From: Alphaproteobacteria bacterium
GTDB lineage: Bacteria; Pseudomonadota; Alphaproteobacteria; Caulobacterales; Maricaulaceae
Length of the DNA: 47,967 bases
NCBI GenBank assembly: GCA_016124665.1
Contig: WGNH01000016.1
Location: 1 to 47,967 of the forward strand
Direction: 5' to 3'
Positions 25,933 to 34,530 of this stretch are shown one piece after another. A program made the translations under genes and the position numbers. A model generated the notes under the pieces. That model had not been told where the DNA came from. It did no database searches and saw nothing but the letters and a program-made list of their open reading frames with translations. Every line of letters begins with the position of its first letter. Within the stretch, counting starts at the first letter, position 1.

Positions 25933-26099
25933 GGAGCCGGGAGATATGGGAGTTGGGCCCGGCGTGCAAGCGGCACTCATCCATGCATTTTTGCATAGCG
26001 GACATGGCACAACAGCAATTGTGCATCTAAATGAGAAGCTTAAGTCATCTCCTGTCTGCCGGATGAACTGGTAAACCAAAAACAAAAAGGATGACCATC

Positions 26100-26201
26100 A
26101 TGGATCGATTGAGCGCAACCCTCGCAGCTGTCCTGCAAATCGGCTTCACACTTGCCGTCTTCGGCGGTGTCATCATCGCCGTTGCACCGACGCTGGCATG
26201 A
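26100..26201 (+). CDS. Very small single-span membrane protein (33 aa)
   Basis: ATG 26100 opens a 33-codon frame, MDRLSATLAAVLQIGFTLAV followed by FGGVIIAVAPTLA, ending in TGA at 26199. It has a short charged N-terminus (D2, R3), a hydrophobic span of about 20 residues and a small-residue C-terminus. AAAAAGG lies just upstream; an in-frame ATG at 26091 would give 36 residues. A strong intrinsic terminator follows 12 bp after the stop, which supports this being a real short transcript rather than noise. No family is recognised. It lies in the divergent gap after crcB and may act as a regulatory or structural membrane peptide; this is inference. Confidence 0.6.
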   Translation: MDRLSATLAAVLQIGFTLAVFGGVIIAVAPTLA

Positions 26202-26212
26202 TCAGGATATGA

Positions 26213-26238
26213 AACGGGGAGCCGTGGCTCCCCGTTTT
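26213..26238 (+). terminator. Intrinsic terminator after the small membrane protein gene
   Basis: AACGGGGAGCC-GTG-GCTCCCCGTT is an inverted repeat with 11-bp arms and a 3-nt loop. It is followed by T residues on the plus strand and flanked by A residues on the left, so it may work in both directions. It lies between the 33-residue gene and the convergent 4-TM gene (stop at 26248). Confidence 0.8.
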
Positions 26239-26247
26239 ACGCTGCGG

Positions 26248-26628
26248 TCAAGCCGTGTCCGGCCGGGCGCGGATGGCCATGAACAACATCAGCACTGTGG
26301 CCAGAATGACCAGCATGGCGCTGATCCCCAGCATTGGCCCGAGCGCCTGTATATCGCCCCCGCCATACAGCCCGTACAGGCCGTATATCATGATCGCCGT
26401 CCCCACATGATGCAGGCCGAGCTGTCCCCAGGCCAATACGCCTGATCCCATTCTCCAGACCCGGTTCAGGATCGCCCATAAGATCGGCAAACTGCCGCCG
26501 ACCATCATGATGTGCGCATGAGTCGGCATTTGCCCGTGATCCTGCGTCCGCCCCATATGCTCGCCCAGCGCCATGCCGGCGATCAGCCACAACAGTCCCA
26601 GAACCAGATGTATCCGGTCAACTTTCAT
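26248..26628 (-). CDS. Four-TM membrane protein with a HAH motif
   Basis: This 126-residue protein has four hydrophobic helices (about 6-22, 40-58, 70-86 and 95-118). A short His-rich stretch, GEHMGRTQDHGQMPTHAHIM, sits between helices 1 and 2. The 'P.HAH....G' pattern recurs in small membrane proteins related by pattern to heme-copper oxidase subunit I-like proteins, where paired histidines can bind metal or heme; binding here is speculative. The start at ATG 26628 follows GGGAG; an in-frame upstream ATG would add 14 unrelated residues. It is convergent with the small membrane protein gene across the shared terminator. Confidence 0.72.
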   Translation of the reverse strand: MKVDRIHLVLGLLWLIAGMALGEHMGRTQDHGQMPTHAHIMMVGGSLPILWAILNRVWRMGSGVLAWGQLGLHHVGTAIMIYGLYGLYGGGDIQALGPMLGISAMLVILATVLMLFMAIRARPDTA

Positions 26629-26690
26629 GGAAATTCTCCCCTGTTCCCGCACCAAGTCTAGCCAGAACAAGGCGATGGACCAAACGGAAT

Positions 26691-27515
26691 TCAGGGCTCG
26701 ATAATCCGGAGCGCATAATATTCCTGCGTCCAGAGCCGGTAGAGCAGCCAGGCCGGCACTCCCGTCGTCTCCCGAAGATAGTCGGCCTGAGACGCATGAA
26801 TGCGCCAGGCGCGGGTCTTCAGCGAGGCATCCACATTCAGCGCAAAATCCGGATCCGGTTGCAAATCGGCAACGCGCGCATAGCGTTCCCCGCCAAAACG
26901 CCGCGTGCCGGGCCGCGACACCAGCGTATAGGCCAGTGTGACCGCTTCGCCGCGCTGGCGGGCATATTGCTGGGTTGCCGCCAAGGCCGCCCGCCCCATC
27001 GCCATGTGATCCGGATGCAGGGAGACACCGCTGGGCGGATGGAAGGTGACAACGGCATCCGGTTGCAGGCGTAAAAGTTCTTCCAGCACACGCGCGGTCA
27101 GTTGCGCTTCACTCATCGCCTCCGCGACACCGCCATCAGGCAGCCCCAGCACGACCTGCTCGTCCAGCCCCAGCGCAAAACCGTGGCGGCGCAGCTCGCC
27201 CTCACGGACAACGCCCAGATGTTCCTGTGCGACGATGGGAGGAAATTGTGTGCCCGCCTCTCCGCGAGTGGCGGTGACCGTCGCAACAAACGCCCCTTCC
27301 GCCACCGCCCGGCTGATCAGCTCGGTTGCTGTAATCTCGTCATCGGGATGAGCAAAGACCAGCACAATACGCTCGGCATTCAACGCCCCGGTGACGCTTG
27401 TAGCTACGTCCACGTCCGGCTCGGCAAAAATCGAGCGGCCGAACCAGAGCGCGGCTTGCGCCATGAGAAAAAGGATTGCGGCAACAGTAAATGTACCAAT
27501 AGCAAATTTCCGCAT
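26691..27515 (-). CDS. PIG-L family deacetylase, membrane-anchored
   Basis: This 274-residue protein has an N-terminal anchor or uncleaved signal (KFAIGTFTVAAILFLMAQAA). A LmbE/PIG-L catalytic domain with the zinc motifs AHPDDE (55-60) and HPDH (167-170) follows, plus TATRGEAG (81-88). The family removes acetyl groups from N-acetylglucosaminyl compounds such as lipid-linked or thiol-conjugated sugars. With the N-terminal helix, the active site probably faces the periplasm. The C-terminal part (SQADYLRETTGVPAWLLYRL) is typical of the bacterial extracytoplasmic subgroup. AAGGAAGG lies before the start. It is divergent from the DUF6624 gene. Confidence 0.85.
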   Translation of the reverse strand: MRKFAIGTFTVAAILFLMAQAALWFGRSIFAEPDVDVATSVTGALNAERIVLVFAHPDDEITATELISRAVAEGAFVATVTATRGEAGTQFPPIVAQEHLGVVREGELRRHGFALGLDEQVVLGLPDGGVAEAMSEAQLTARVLEELLRLQPDAVVTFHPPSGVSLHPDHMAMGRAALAATQQYARQRGEAVTLAYTLVSRPGTRRFGGERYARVADLQPDPDFALNVDASLKTRAWRIHASQADYLRETTGVPAWLLYRLWTQEYYALRIIEP

Positions 27516-27526
27516 ATCTGCCTTCC

Positions 27527-27555
27527 TTGACGGGTGAGACTAAGCTCAGGATAGT
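27527..27555 (+). promoter_or_regulatory. Promoter candidate for the DUF6624 gene
   Basis: TTGACG (27527) and GATAGT (27550) are separated by 17 nt, giving a sigma70-type promoter with a good -35 and a moderate -10 element. It lies 39 bp before the ATG at 27594. The divergent PIG-L gene starts 12 bp to the left. Confidence 0.4.
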
Positions 27556-27593
27556 TTACTGGTATTATATCCTTGATAGGAGACATCTCCGCG

Positions 27594-28721
27594 ATGAATT
27601 TCTTCTGCATTTGTACGCTATTCGCTACCGCCATGACAGGCATTCATGGCCAAACAGATGCTCTGTCGGGGCCGGTCACTATCGAGCGGCAGGCGGGCGA
27701 ACGAGAAGGCCGCCAGCGGGCTGCAGAAATTGCGGCGATTTATTGGGAGTATGAGGTCCTCGCTGAAACATTGCATGAAGCGGAGGCCGAGCTGGGCTTT
27801 CTTAATGATCTGACATCCAGCCTCGGCAGACCATTGCCGGTTAATGTAGCCGAGCGCGTCCACAGCCTCAGAGAAAACGTGCTGAACCGCGTGCGGACCG
27901 CCGCGGATCGGCAGGATGTATTTGAACTGCTGGATCGCGCGCCCGGGGCCGCCAACCTTCTTGTCCGGTATATACGCTACGGTGCCGATTTCGAAACAAG
28001 CCAACAATTACTGGAGCAGATGAGCGACAATCTCGGGTCCGGCGGCCTTTATCCGCTTATGTATGACACCCTCGCCGAGCAACTGGACAACCGGCAGCGT
28101 GACCGGCATGCGGAACCGGATACCACCACCCCTGCGGACGAGGCGGCACTTTCGGCATTCAACACGTCATATGCCGACTGGATCGACCAGATTCGGTTGC
28201 TGGGCCGGTTGGAGGGCCGTGATAACTTCACACGCAACCTGATCATCGGCCAGTTTGGGCTCAACCTTACACCGGACGTTCGTGAAGCCCTGATCGAGGC
28301 CAACCGCAACCTGATCGATACCATTGATGCGGAAAACACACTCGTAGCGCTCGCGCTTGTGGATGAATACGGCTTTGATCAACTGCACGCCGCATCGTCC
28401 CGTCTGACGGGGTCAATCACAGGGTTGGTCCACCACGGCGGCACGACGGAGGAGCGCCGCACACTTCTGACCGCAATTGAACCGCTGGCACTCAGCGGCC
28501 AGTATTCGGGGCAACAATATGCCTTGATGTATGACCGGCTGGCAAAGAGGGAGGGACGTCCGCAGCGCTATGGTACGCAGTCGGAATGCGTTGGCGGCCG
28601 GTTGGAAATCTATACGCTGGAAAATGAAGACCTGGTGGATGACTGGCGCGATCAGGTTGGCTTGGGACCCGTGCAGCCCTATCTCGCGCTTCTGCGTCAA
28701 ACCTATGGCGAAACCTGCTAG
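27594..28721 (+). CDS. Secreted DUF6624-type protein with an internal duplication
   Basis: This 375-residue protein has a signal peptide (MNFFCICTLFATAMTGIHGQ). The start at ATG 27594 follows AGGAGA. The C-terminal 75 residues match the DUF6624 pattern: YALMYDRLAKREGRPQRYGT, then an 'ENEDLVDDWRDQVGLGPVQPYL' closing segment. Around residue 150 a similar stretch, GGLYPLMYDTLAEQLDNRQR, looks like a second, earlier copy that has lost the YGTQ end, so the protein may have arisen by duplication. The region between is helical with a 'LIEANRNLIDTIDAENT' block. DUF6624 has no known biochemical function. The gene is convergent with rarA (4-bp stop overlap). Confidence 0.75.
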   Translation: MNFFCICTLFATAMTGIHGQTDALSGPVTIERQAGEREGRQRAAEIAAIYWEYEVLAETLHEAEAELGFLNDLTSSLGRPLPVNVAERVHSLRENVLNRVRTAADRQDVFELLDRAPGAANLLVRYIRYGADFETSQQLLEQMSDNLGSGGLYPLMYDTLAEQLDNRQRDRHAEPDTTTPADEAALSAFNTSYADWIDQIRLLGRLEGRDNFTRNLIIGQFGLNLTPDVREALIEANRNLIDTIDAENTLVALALVDEYGFDQLHAASSRLTGSITGLVHHGGTTEERRTLLTAIEPLALSGQYSGQQYALMYDRLAKREGRPQRYGTQSECVGGRLEIYTLENEDLVDDWRDQVGLGPVQPYLALLRQTYGETC

Positions 28722-30031
28722 CCCCGGCCCCGCTGCCTCGCCCGCATCTCCCGCCATTTCGCCAGCCGCTCGCCGATTGCGGCTTCACGGCCCCGCTCGG
28801 TCGGCACGTAGTAGACTGGCCGGCCCTTCACCCCTTCCGGGAAATAGTCCTGCCCGGAAAAACCGCCCTCGGCGTCATGATCATACGCATAGCCCTCGCC
28901 ATAGCCCTCAGCCTTCATCAGCTTCGTGGGCGCGTTGAGGATGTGTTTGGGCGGTGGCAGGGAGCCCGTCTCGCTCGCGGCCTTTCTGGCGGCCCTGTAG
29001 GCGTTATACCCCGCACTCGACCTCGGTGCGCAGGCGAGATGGACGACAGCCTGTGCCAGCGCCAGCTCGCCTTCCGGTGATCCGAGGAAATCATAGGTCT
29101 CCTTGGCCGCTAGCGCCGCGTGAATGGCGGTGGGGTCGGCCAGGCCGATATCCTCATTCGCCATCCGCACCAGACGCCGGGCCAGAAACAGCGGGTCTTC
29201 GCCGCCTTCCAGCATCCGCGCCAGCCAGTACAGCGCCGCATCAGGGTCCGAGCCGCGCACTGATTTGTGCAGGGCGGAAATCAGATTGTAATGCTCGTCC
29301 CGGTCGCGGTCATAGACTGGCGCGCGGCGTTGCAGATAGGTGGCCAGGTCCTCCCGCGCCAATGGCTTATCCCGGTCCAGAGAAAACAATTCCTCGGCGA
29401 GGTTAAGCAGATAGCGACCATCGCCATTGGCCAGATCCAGAACCGCAGACCGGGCCTCCGGTGTCACCGGCAGTTTGCGCCCGGTTTCGGCCTCAGCCCG
29501 CTGGAGCAGCAATTCGAGGCTGTCCGCTTCCAGCCGTTTCAGCACAAGCACCTGGGCGCGCGACAGCAGCGCCGCATTGAGTTCGAAACTCGGATTCTCG
29601 GTCGTCGCCCCGACCAGCGTGATAATGCCCTCTTCCACCACCGGCAGGAAGCCGTCCTGCTGGGCCCGGTTGAAACGGTGGATTTCGTCCACAAACAGCA
29701 AGGTTCCCCGGCCCGCCTGCCGCCGCGCCCGCGCACGGTCAAATGCCTTCTTGAGGTCGGCCACGCCGGAAAACACAGCCGACAAGGGCTCGAATTCCAG
29801 ACCGGATTCCTCTGCCAGCAGCCGTGCAATCGTGGTTTTGCCAACCCCTGGCGGGCCCCACAGAATGATGGAGGCAAAGCGTTTCTGCGCCCGCATCCGC
29901 GCTATCGGCCCCTCGCCTTTCAGGAGGTGATCCTGCCCCACCACCTCATCCAGCGTTTTCGGACGCAGCCGGTCGGCCAGCGGACGCGGCGCATCATCTT
30001 CCAGACCGGCAGCTTCAAAAAGTGAGCTCAT
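28718..30031 (-). CDS. rarA: Replication-associated recombination protein A (AAA+ ATPase)
   Basis: This 437-residue clamp-loader-like AAA+ ATPase is the RarA/MgsA/WRNIP1 family protein. It acts at stalled replication forks, opening DNA ends and interacting with SSB. Seen: the conserved entry [20 protein letters not shown], Walker [10 protein letters not shown] (59-67) and Walker B FVDEIHRF (113-120). Sensor 1 is [12 protein letters not shown], the arginine-finger region is ALLSRAQVL, and the C-terminal tetramer domain has [20 protein letters not shown]. Length is typical. The start ATG is at 30031, and the stop overlaps the convergent DUF6624 gene stop. The VOC gene is divergent. Confidence 0.93.
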   Translation of the reverse strand: MSSLFEAAGLEDDAPRPLADRLRPKTLDEVVGQDHLLKGEGPIARMRAQKRFASIILWGPPGVGKTTIARLLAEESGLEFEPLSAVFSGVADLKKAFDRARARRQAGRGTLLFVDEIHRFNRAQQDGFLPVVEEGIITLVGATTENPSFELNAALLSRAQVLVLKRLEADSLELLLQRAEAETGRKLPVTPEARSAVLDLANGDGRYLLNLAEELFSLDRDKPLAREDLATYLQRRAPVYDRDRDEHYNLISALHKSVRGSDPDAALYWLARMLEGGEDPLFLARRLVRMANEDIGLADPTAIHAALAAKETYDFLGSPEGELALAQAVVHLACAPRSSAGYNAYRAARKAASETGSLPPPKHILNAPTKLMKAEGYGEGYAYDHDAEGGFSGQDYFPEGVKGRPVYYVPTERGREAAIGERLAKWREMRARQRGRG

Positions 30032-30067
30032 CAGAGTAGTCTATCCTGCAACGGGAAGGGACGCACC

Positions 30068-30475
30068 ATGAAGAAAACGGTCGCACCATATCTGAGTGTG
30101 CGTGACGGCGCAGCCGCCATCGCATTCTATAAAACGGCTTTCGGGGCCGAGGAACTCGAACGCTTCGATCATGAGGGCAAGCTGGGCCATGCCACCTTGC
30201 GCATCAATGATCATCTCCTCATGCTCGCCGATGAATTTCCCGAAATGGAAGACATGACCGGTAATGTCGCGCCGCCCACGCTGGGCGGCCGTACCACTTT
30301 CACCATCAATCTGACGGTCGATGATGCCGACAAATGGTTCGACCGCGCCATCAAGGCCGGAGCCACCGCAATTCGCCCGGTCACCGATGAATTCTTCGGC
30401 CGCCACGGCAAGCTGCGCGATCCATTCGGTCATGTCTGGAGCGTGGTGACGCTGAAACAGGAACGCCAGGGCTAA
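30068..30475 (+). CDS. VOC family protein (PhnB-like)
   Basis: This 135-residue protein has the two beta-alpha-beta-beta-beta modules of the vicinal-oxygen-chelate fold: YLSVRDGAAAIAFYKTAFGA at the start and DPFGHVWSVVTL at the end. The latter is the usual 'DPFGH.W' ending of PhnB/YdcJ-type members. The subgroup resembles 3-demethylubiquinone methyltransferase-like glyoxalase proteins of unknown substrate, so the role cannot be fixed. GGGAAGGGA precedes the ATG. The stop overlaps the convergent Do protease stop by 4 bp. It is a different paralogue from the VOC protein at 5.0-5.4 kb. Confidence 0.82.
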   Translation: MKKTVAPYLSVRDGAAAIAFYKTAFGAEELERFDHEGKLGHATLRINDHLLMLADEFPEMEDMTGNVAPPTLGGRTTFTINLTVDDADKWFDRAIKAGATAIRPVTDEFFGRHGKLRDPFGHVWSVVTLKQERQG

Positions 30476-31941
30476 AGCTGGAGATTGGCTTCCTGACGGC
30501 GGCCGCGGCGTTCAATCGCGATGGGCCAGGATTTGAGATCATCCTGCCCGTCCAGCAAGCGCTCGATATCCTCAATCTCGTCAATACGGGCATCCAGAAG
30601 CTCCAGCACCCGGTCACCGGGGCGGAAGCCGAAATAGTCCGCCGCCGAGCCGCGCTGCACGGACAGCACCACGACCCCGCGCGCAAAGGGATCGAATCCG
30701 ACCTCCTGATTGAAGGCGGGCGAGAGCTCGACCAGCTCCATTCCGGCCAGCGGATTGCGCCCCTCGATCACGCGGCGGGCCGGTTCGGCCTCACCTGGAG
30801 CGACCTCGACCGGCACCTCCACCTCGATGCGATCCCCGTTCCGCAGGATCGCAAAGCGGGAGGCCTCGCCAATGGCCCGTGTCGCATAGCGGAAGCGCGC
30901 GCCCGGCTCGTCATTCACATCGACATCATCAATGGCGAGCACGATATCCCCCTGCCGCAATCCGGCCGCGTCCGCCGCGGCACCGGGATAGATATCCGAG
31001 ACCAGCGCTCCGCGTGGCCGGTCCAGACCGAGCGAATTGGCAATTTCCCCGGTCACGGTTTGCAGACGCGCGCCCAGCCAGGGCTGGATCAGCTCGCCCT
31101 CGGTCAGGGCGGCATCAACAACCCGGCGGACCATTTCAACGGGGATGGCAAATCCGATCCCGTTCGATCCGCCCGACCGTGAATAGATCGCCGAATTCAC
31201 GCCAATCAGCGACCCGTCCATATTGATCAAAGCGCCACCCGAATTACCCGGATTGATGGCCGCATCGGTCTGGATGAAGAAGGCAAAGTCCGAGACCCCG
31301 ACTTCAGTCCGCGCCAATGCAGAGACGATGCCTGATGTCACGGTCTGACCCACACCGAAGGGATTGCCGATCGCCAGCACCAGATCACCGATCTCGGCTG
31401 TGCCGGGCCGTGCCAGAGGCATGGCCGGAAGCGGCTCATCCGTGACGATGCGCAAAACCGCCAGATCGGTCTGCTCATCCGCAATCAGGATTTCGGCGTC
31501 AAATTCCCGCCGGTCATTCAGCACAATGCGCAATTCATCCGCGCCCTGCACGACATGATTGTTGGTGACCACGACACCGGTGGAATCCACGATCACACCC
31601 GAGCCGAGCGATCCCTGCTGGCGCGGACCCTGCTGGCCGAAAAAGCGGTTGAAGAAGGGATCCATCTGCCGCTGTACAGTGCGGGTCGAATAGACATTGA
31701 CGACCGCTGGCGCCGCCTGCCGCACGACCGGCGCGAAGGAGAGCTGCATCTGCGCCTGGCTGTCCGGCACTTCGCGGAAACTGTCATCGGCCAGTGTTTC
31801 ACTCATGGCCGGCGTTTCGGCCGCCACCTCGCCCGCCGTGGACGCATCCGTCTGAACCGGATCTACCGGGTCATCCTGCGCCTGGCAGGCGGACGTGAAC
31901 AGGGCTGCAGCTGTCAGGACTGAAAGCGCAAAACGTGTCAT
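30472..31941 (-). CDS. Do/HtrA-type periplasmic serine protease
   Basis: This 489-residue protein has an N-terminal signal (MTRFALSVLTAAALFTSAC) that may be of lipoprotein type, although the residue at -3 (Thr) is a poor lipobox match. A low-complexity Asp/Thr/Ala linker to about residue 65 follows. The trypsin-like domain carries the complete triad His129 (NNHVVQG), Asp159 (TDLAVL) and Ser234 (NPGNSGGAL). Two PDZ domains follow (about 300-390 and 405-480). It should degrade or refold misfolded periplasmic proteins under envelope stress. The start is set at 31941, with GGAGAG just upstream; the longer frame would run through the rplQ terminator. Confidence 0.9.
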   Translation of the reverse strand: MTRFALSVLTAAALFTSACQAQDDPVDPVQTDASTAGEVAAETPAMSETLADDSFREVPDSQAQMQLSFAPVVRQAAPAVVNVYSTRTVQRQMDPFFNRFFGQQGPRQQGSLGSGVIVDSTGVVVTNNHVVQGADELRIVLNDRREFDAEILIADEQTDLAVLRIVTDEPLPAMPLARPGTAEIGDLVLAIGNPFGVGQTVTSGIVSALARTEVGVSDFAFFIQTDAAINPGNSGGALINMDGSLIGVNSAIYSRSGGSNGIGFAIPVEMVRRVVDAALTEGELIQPWLGARLQTVTGEIANSLGLDRPRGALVSDIYPGAAADAAGLRQGDIVLAIDDVDVNDEPGARFRYATRAIGEASRFAILRNGDRIEVEVPVEVAPGEAEPARRVIEGRNPLAGMELVELSPAFNQEVGFDPFARGVVVLSVQRGSAADYFGFRPGDRVLELLDARIDEIEDIERLLDGQDDLKSWPIAIERRGRRQEANLQL

Positions 31942-31975
31942 CGCGTCTCTCCGGTTTTCGTTTTGATCACTAGAT

Positions 31976-32009
31976 AGGAAAAAGGCGGCTTCCGTAAAGA
32001 AGCCGCCTT
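31976..32009 (-). terminator. Intrinsic terminator after rplQ
   Basis: On the minus strand AAGGCGGCTTC-TTTACG-GAAGCCGCCTT is followed by TTTCC. The stem has 11 bp and the loop 6 nt. It lies 27 bp after the rplQ stop and ends the ribosomal alpha operon before the Do protease gene. Confidence 0.88.
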
Positions 32010-32035
32010 GCAATGAATTCGCCATGAATTGAAGA

Positions 32036-32458
32036 TTACTCTTCAGCAAACTCTTCCATTTCAGCCAAGCGGGCACGATCACCGGCACCGCGGGCGGCCG
32101 GATCACGGTCCACCAGCTCGATCACAGCCATCGGCGCATTGTCGCCATGACGGAAGCCGGCTTTCAGAACGCGTGTATAGCCGCCATTGCGCTCGGCATA
32201 GCGCGGGCCCAGCGTTTCAAACAGCTTGCCGACCTGCTCGACATTGCGGACCTTGGAGATGGCCTGACGGCGGGCATGCAGATCACCACGCTTTGCGAGC
32301 GTGATCAGCTTGTCCATGAAAGGCTTCATTTCCTTGGCTTTGGGAAGTGTGGTGACGATCTGCTCATGTTCAATGAGCGAGGCCGCCATGTTGGCAAACA
32401 TGGCCTTGCGGTGCGAAGTGGTGCGACCGAGTTTGCGATGAGCGATGCCGTGACGCAT
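32036..32458 (-). CDS. rplQ: 50S ribosomal protein L17
   Basis: This 140-residue protein starts [20 protein letters not shown], the near-invariant bL17 N-terminus. It contains [20 protein letters not shown] and the '[20 protein letters not shown]' block. L17 sits near the exit tunnel of the 50S subunit. It carries a short acidic C-terminal extension ([11 protein letters not shown]) beyond the E. coli protein. It is the last gene of the ribosomal cluster, 50 bp after rpoA, and an intrinsic terminator follows. Confidence 0.98.
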   Translation of the reverse strand: MRHGIAHRKLGRTTSHRKAMFANMAASLIEHEQIVTTLPKAKEMKPFMDKLITLAKRGDLHARRQAISKVRNVEQVGKLFETLGPRYAERNGGYTRVLKAGFRHGDNAPMAVIELVDRDPAARGAGDRARLAEMEEFAEE

Positions 32459-32508
32459 GGCGGTTTCTCCAAAAGTGTCAGATCAGGGGGATTTCACAAT
32501 CGCCGTGA

Positions 32509-33528
32509 CTAGACGTTTTCCTCATATTTCTTGGCAAGATCCTCGATGTTCTCCGGCGGCCAGTTCGGCGCTTCCATACCCAGATGCAGACCCATCTGGG
32601 CGAGAACTTCCTTGATCTCGTTGAGCGATTTGCGGCCGAAATTCGGAGTCCGCAGCATTTCTGCCTCGGATTTCTGAATCAGGTCGCCGATATAGACGAT
32701 ATTGTCGTTCTTCAGGCAGTTCGCCGAACGGACCGACAATTCCAGCTCGTCCACTTTCTTGAGAAGCGCCGGGTTGAAGTCGAGTTCGGGACGATCATCC
32801 TCTGCCGGGCGGGCCTCGACGGCCTCCTCGAAGTTGATGAAGATCTGGAACTGGTCCTGGAGAATGCGCGCGGCAAAGGCCACCGCATCTTCCGGCGTGA
32901 CCGTGCCATCGGTCTCGATGTCAAGCACCAGCTTGTCATAGTCCAGGACCTGACCTTCACGGGTGTTTTCCACGCGATAGGCCACGCGCTTGACCGGGCT
33001 GTAGAGCGAGTCGATGGCGATCAGGCCGATCGGCGCATCTTCCGGACGGTTGCGCTCGGCCGGGACATAGCCCTTGCCGCTGTCGACGGTCAGCGTGAAA
33101 CGGATTTCAGCGCCCTCGTCCAGCGTACAGATGACGTGGTCCTTGTTGACGATCTCGACGTCTGCGGTTTCCTCGATGTCGGCCGCGGTGACTTCACCCG
33201 GACCGGACTTGCGGAGCACAACGCGCTTCTCACCCTCATTGTGAACGCGGAGGGCAACACCCTTCAGGTTCAGAACGATATCGGTGACGTCTTCACGCAC
33301 GCCCGGAATGGAAGAAAACTCGTGCACAACGCCATCAATCTGCAGCGAGGTGATCGCCGCGCCCTGAAGCGAGGACAGCAGTACACGGCGCAACGCATTG
33401 CCCAGAGTCATGCCAAAGCCGCGCTCCAGCGGTTCGGCGATGATGGTGGCACTGCGTTCCGGATCGTGCCCCGGCTTCACCTCGGGCTTCATCGGACGAA
33501 TGAGTTCTTGCCAGTTCTTCTCGATCAC
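32509..33528 (-). CDS. rpoA: RNA polymerase alpha subunit
   Basis: The 339-residue alpha subunit starts RNA polymerase assembly as a dimer. Its N-terminal domain (about 20-235) shows [20 protein letters not shown], and a flexible acidic linker follows. The C-terminal domain (about 255-325: [33 protein letters not shown]) binds UP-element DNA and activators. The length is normal for alphaproteobacteria. It lies in the usual place between rpsK (81 bp) and rplQ (50 bp). The ATG at 33528 starts [12 protein letters not shown], the typical N-terminus in this class. Confidence 0.98.
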   Translation of the reverse strand: MIEKNWQELIRPMKPEVKPGHDPERSATIIAEPLERGFGMTLGNALRRVLLSSLQGAAITSLQIDGVVHEFSSIPGVREDVTDIVLNLKGVALRVHNEGEKRVVLRKSGPGEVTAADIEETADVEIVNKDHVICTLDEGAEIRFTLTVDSGKGYVPAERNRPEDAPIGLIAIDSLYSPVKRVAYRVENTREGQVLDYDKLVLDIETDGTVTPEDAVAFAARILQDQFQIFINFEEAVEARPAEDDRPELDFNPALLKKVDELELSVRSANCLKNDNIVYIGDLIQKSEAEMLRTPNFGRKSLNEIKEVLAQMGLHLGMEAPNWPPENIEDLAKKYEENV

Positions 33529-33609
33529 GGGTTAAACCCCTTCTTTCGCGCGCCAGGCCGGACCTCCGGTGGCGCGAATTCTCAATTTTCTGACGCCCCC
33601 GGCGGGAGA

Positions 33610-33999
33610 TCAGACCCGGCGGCGTTTCGGCGGCCGGCAACCATTGTGCGGGATCGACGTCACATCACGGATAGATGTGATGGTCAGACCGACGGCCTGC
33701 AGGGCGCGGAGTGCCGATTCGCGTCCCGAACCCGGACCGGAAACGTTGACTTCCAGCGTCTTCATGCCGTGATCCATCGCCTTCTTGGCCGCTTCTTCCG
33801 CCGCGATCTGGGCAGCATAAGGCGTCGACTTGCGCGACCCCTTGAAGCCATTGGCCCCGGCCGTCGACCAGGAAATGGTGTTGCCCTGCGCGTCGGTGAT
33901 GGTCACCTTCGTATTGTTGAAGCTCGCGCTGACGTGAGCCACGCCTGACGTGATATTCTTCCGCTCGCGGCGTTTGATGCGTTCTGGTGCTTTTGCCAT
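33610..33999 (-). CDS. rpsK: 30S ribosomal protein S11
   Basis: This 129-residue protein has the uS11 blocks [40 protein letters not shown] and [15 protein letters not shown]. It ends with the near-universal [18 protein letters not shown] (segment quoted within 18 residues). It helps form the platform of the 30S subunit along the mRNA path near the E site. The gene follows rpsM by 12 bp and is part of the alpha operon started by the promoter at 34481-34508. Confidence 0.98.
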   Translation of the reverse strand: MAKAPERIKRRERKNITSGVAHVSASFNNTKVTITDAQGNTISWSTAGANGFKGSRKSTPYAAQIAAEEAAKKAMDHGMKTLEVNVSGPGSGRESALRALQAVGLTITSIRDVTSIPHNGCRPPKRRRV

Positions 34000-34011
34000 G
34001 ACTTGGCCGCC

Positions 34012-34380
34012 CTATTTCTTCTTGCCGGCAATCGGCTTGGCCGGGCCCTTGCGGGTCCGGGCATTGGTGTGCGTGCGCTGGCCGCGAACGGGCAGGCCAC
34101 GGCGATGCCGCAGGCCCCGATAGTTACCAAGGTCCATGAGACGCTTGATATTCACAGCCACTTCGCGGCGGAGATCTCCCTCCACCGTAAAGTCACGGTC
34201 AATGGTTTCGCGGATCTGGATGACTTCCGCGTCCGAGAGTTCGTTGACACGCCGTTCAGAGGCAATGCCGACTTTCTCGCAAATTTCTTTCGCCTTCGCG
34301 GGACCGATCCCGTGAATGTAGCGAAGCGCGATTTCAACGCGCTTGTTCGTCGGAATGTTGACGCCGGCGATACGGGCCAC
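34012..34380 (-). CDS. rpsM: 30S ribosomal protein S13
   Basis: This 122-residue protein begins [20 protein letters not shown], the typical uS13 start. It contains [18 protein letters not shown] (helix-hairpin type rRNA contact) and the [20 protein letters not shown] block, and it ends with a Lys-rich tail (PIAGKKK). It sits in the 30S head, making bridges to the 50S and touching the P-site tRNA. It is the first gene of the alpha operon here: a promoter candidate lies about 100 bp upstream, in the 150-bp gap after adk. Confidence 0.98.
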   Translation of the reverse strand: MARIAGVNIPTNKRVEIALRYIHGIGPAKAKEICEKVGIASERRVNELSDAEVIQIRETIDRDFTVEGDLRREVAVNIKRLMDLGNYRGLRHRRGLPVRGQRTHTNARTRKGPAKPIAGKKK

Positions 34381-34480
34381 AATGCTCTCCTTAACTCAAA
34401 TCGCGCCACTCACAGACGGTGAAACCACCCCGGCAGATCGCCGGACGAGGCAACGCCGCCCTTTTTCGCGAAGGGCGCTA

Positions 34481-34508
34481 TCTATATTGTCCGCACACCC
34501 CCCGTCAA
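34481..34508 (-). promoter_or_regulatory. Promoter of the alpha operon (rpsM-rpsK-rpoA-rplQ)
   Basis: On the minus strand TTGACG (complement of 34503-34508) and TATAGA (complement of 34481-34486) are separated by 16 nt, close to sigma70 consensus at both boxes. The expected transcript would start near 34474. It would open with a hairpin CGCCCTT...AAGGGCG (34457-34477) in a leader of about 90 nt before rpsM. The adk stop is 23 bp upstream of the -35 box. Confidence 0.7.
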
Positions 34509-34530
34509 CCGGGGAGATTGCGGGATTTCA

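Noticed and set aside
25933-26099. Fluoride riboswitch upstream of crcB
   Set aside because: I could not find the conserved pseudoknot core pattern by eye. The small inverted repeats here look like protein sites or chance. A covariance-model search would decide.
34381-34530. rpmJ (L36) hidden between adk and rpsM
   Set aside because: No frame with the MKVR...C..C pattern is present on either strand; the gap holds the promoter and leader instead.
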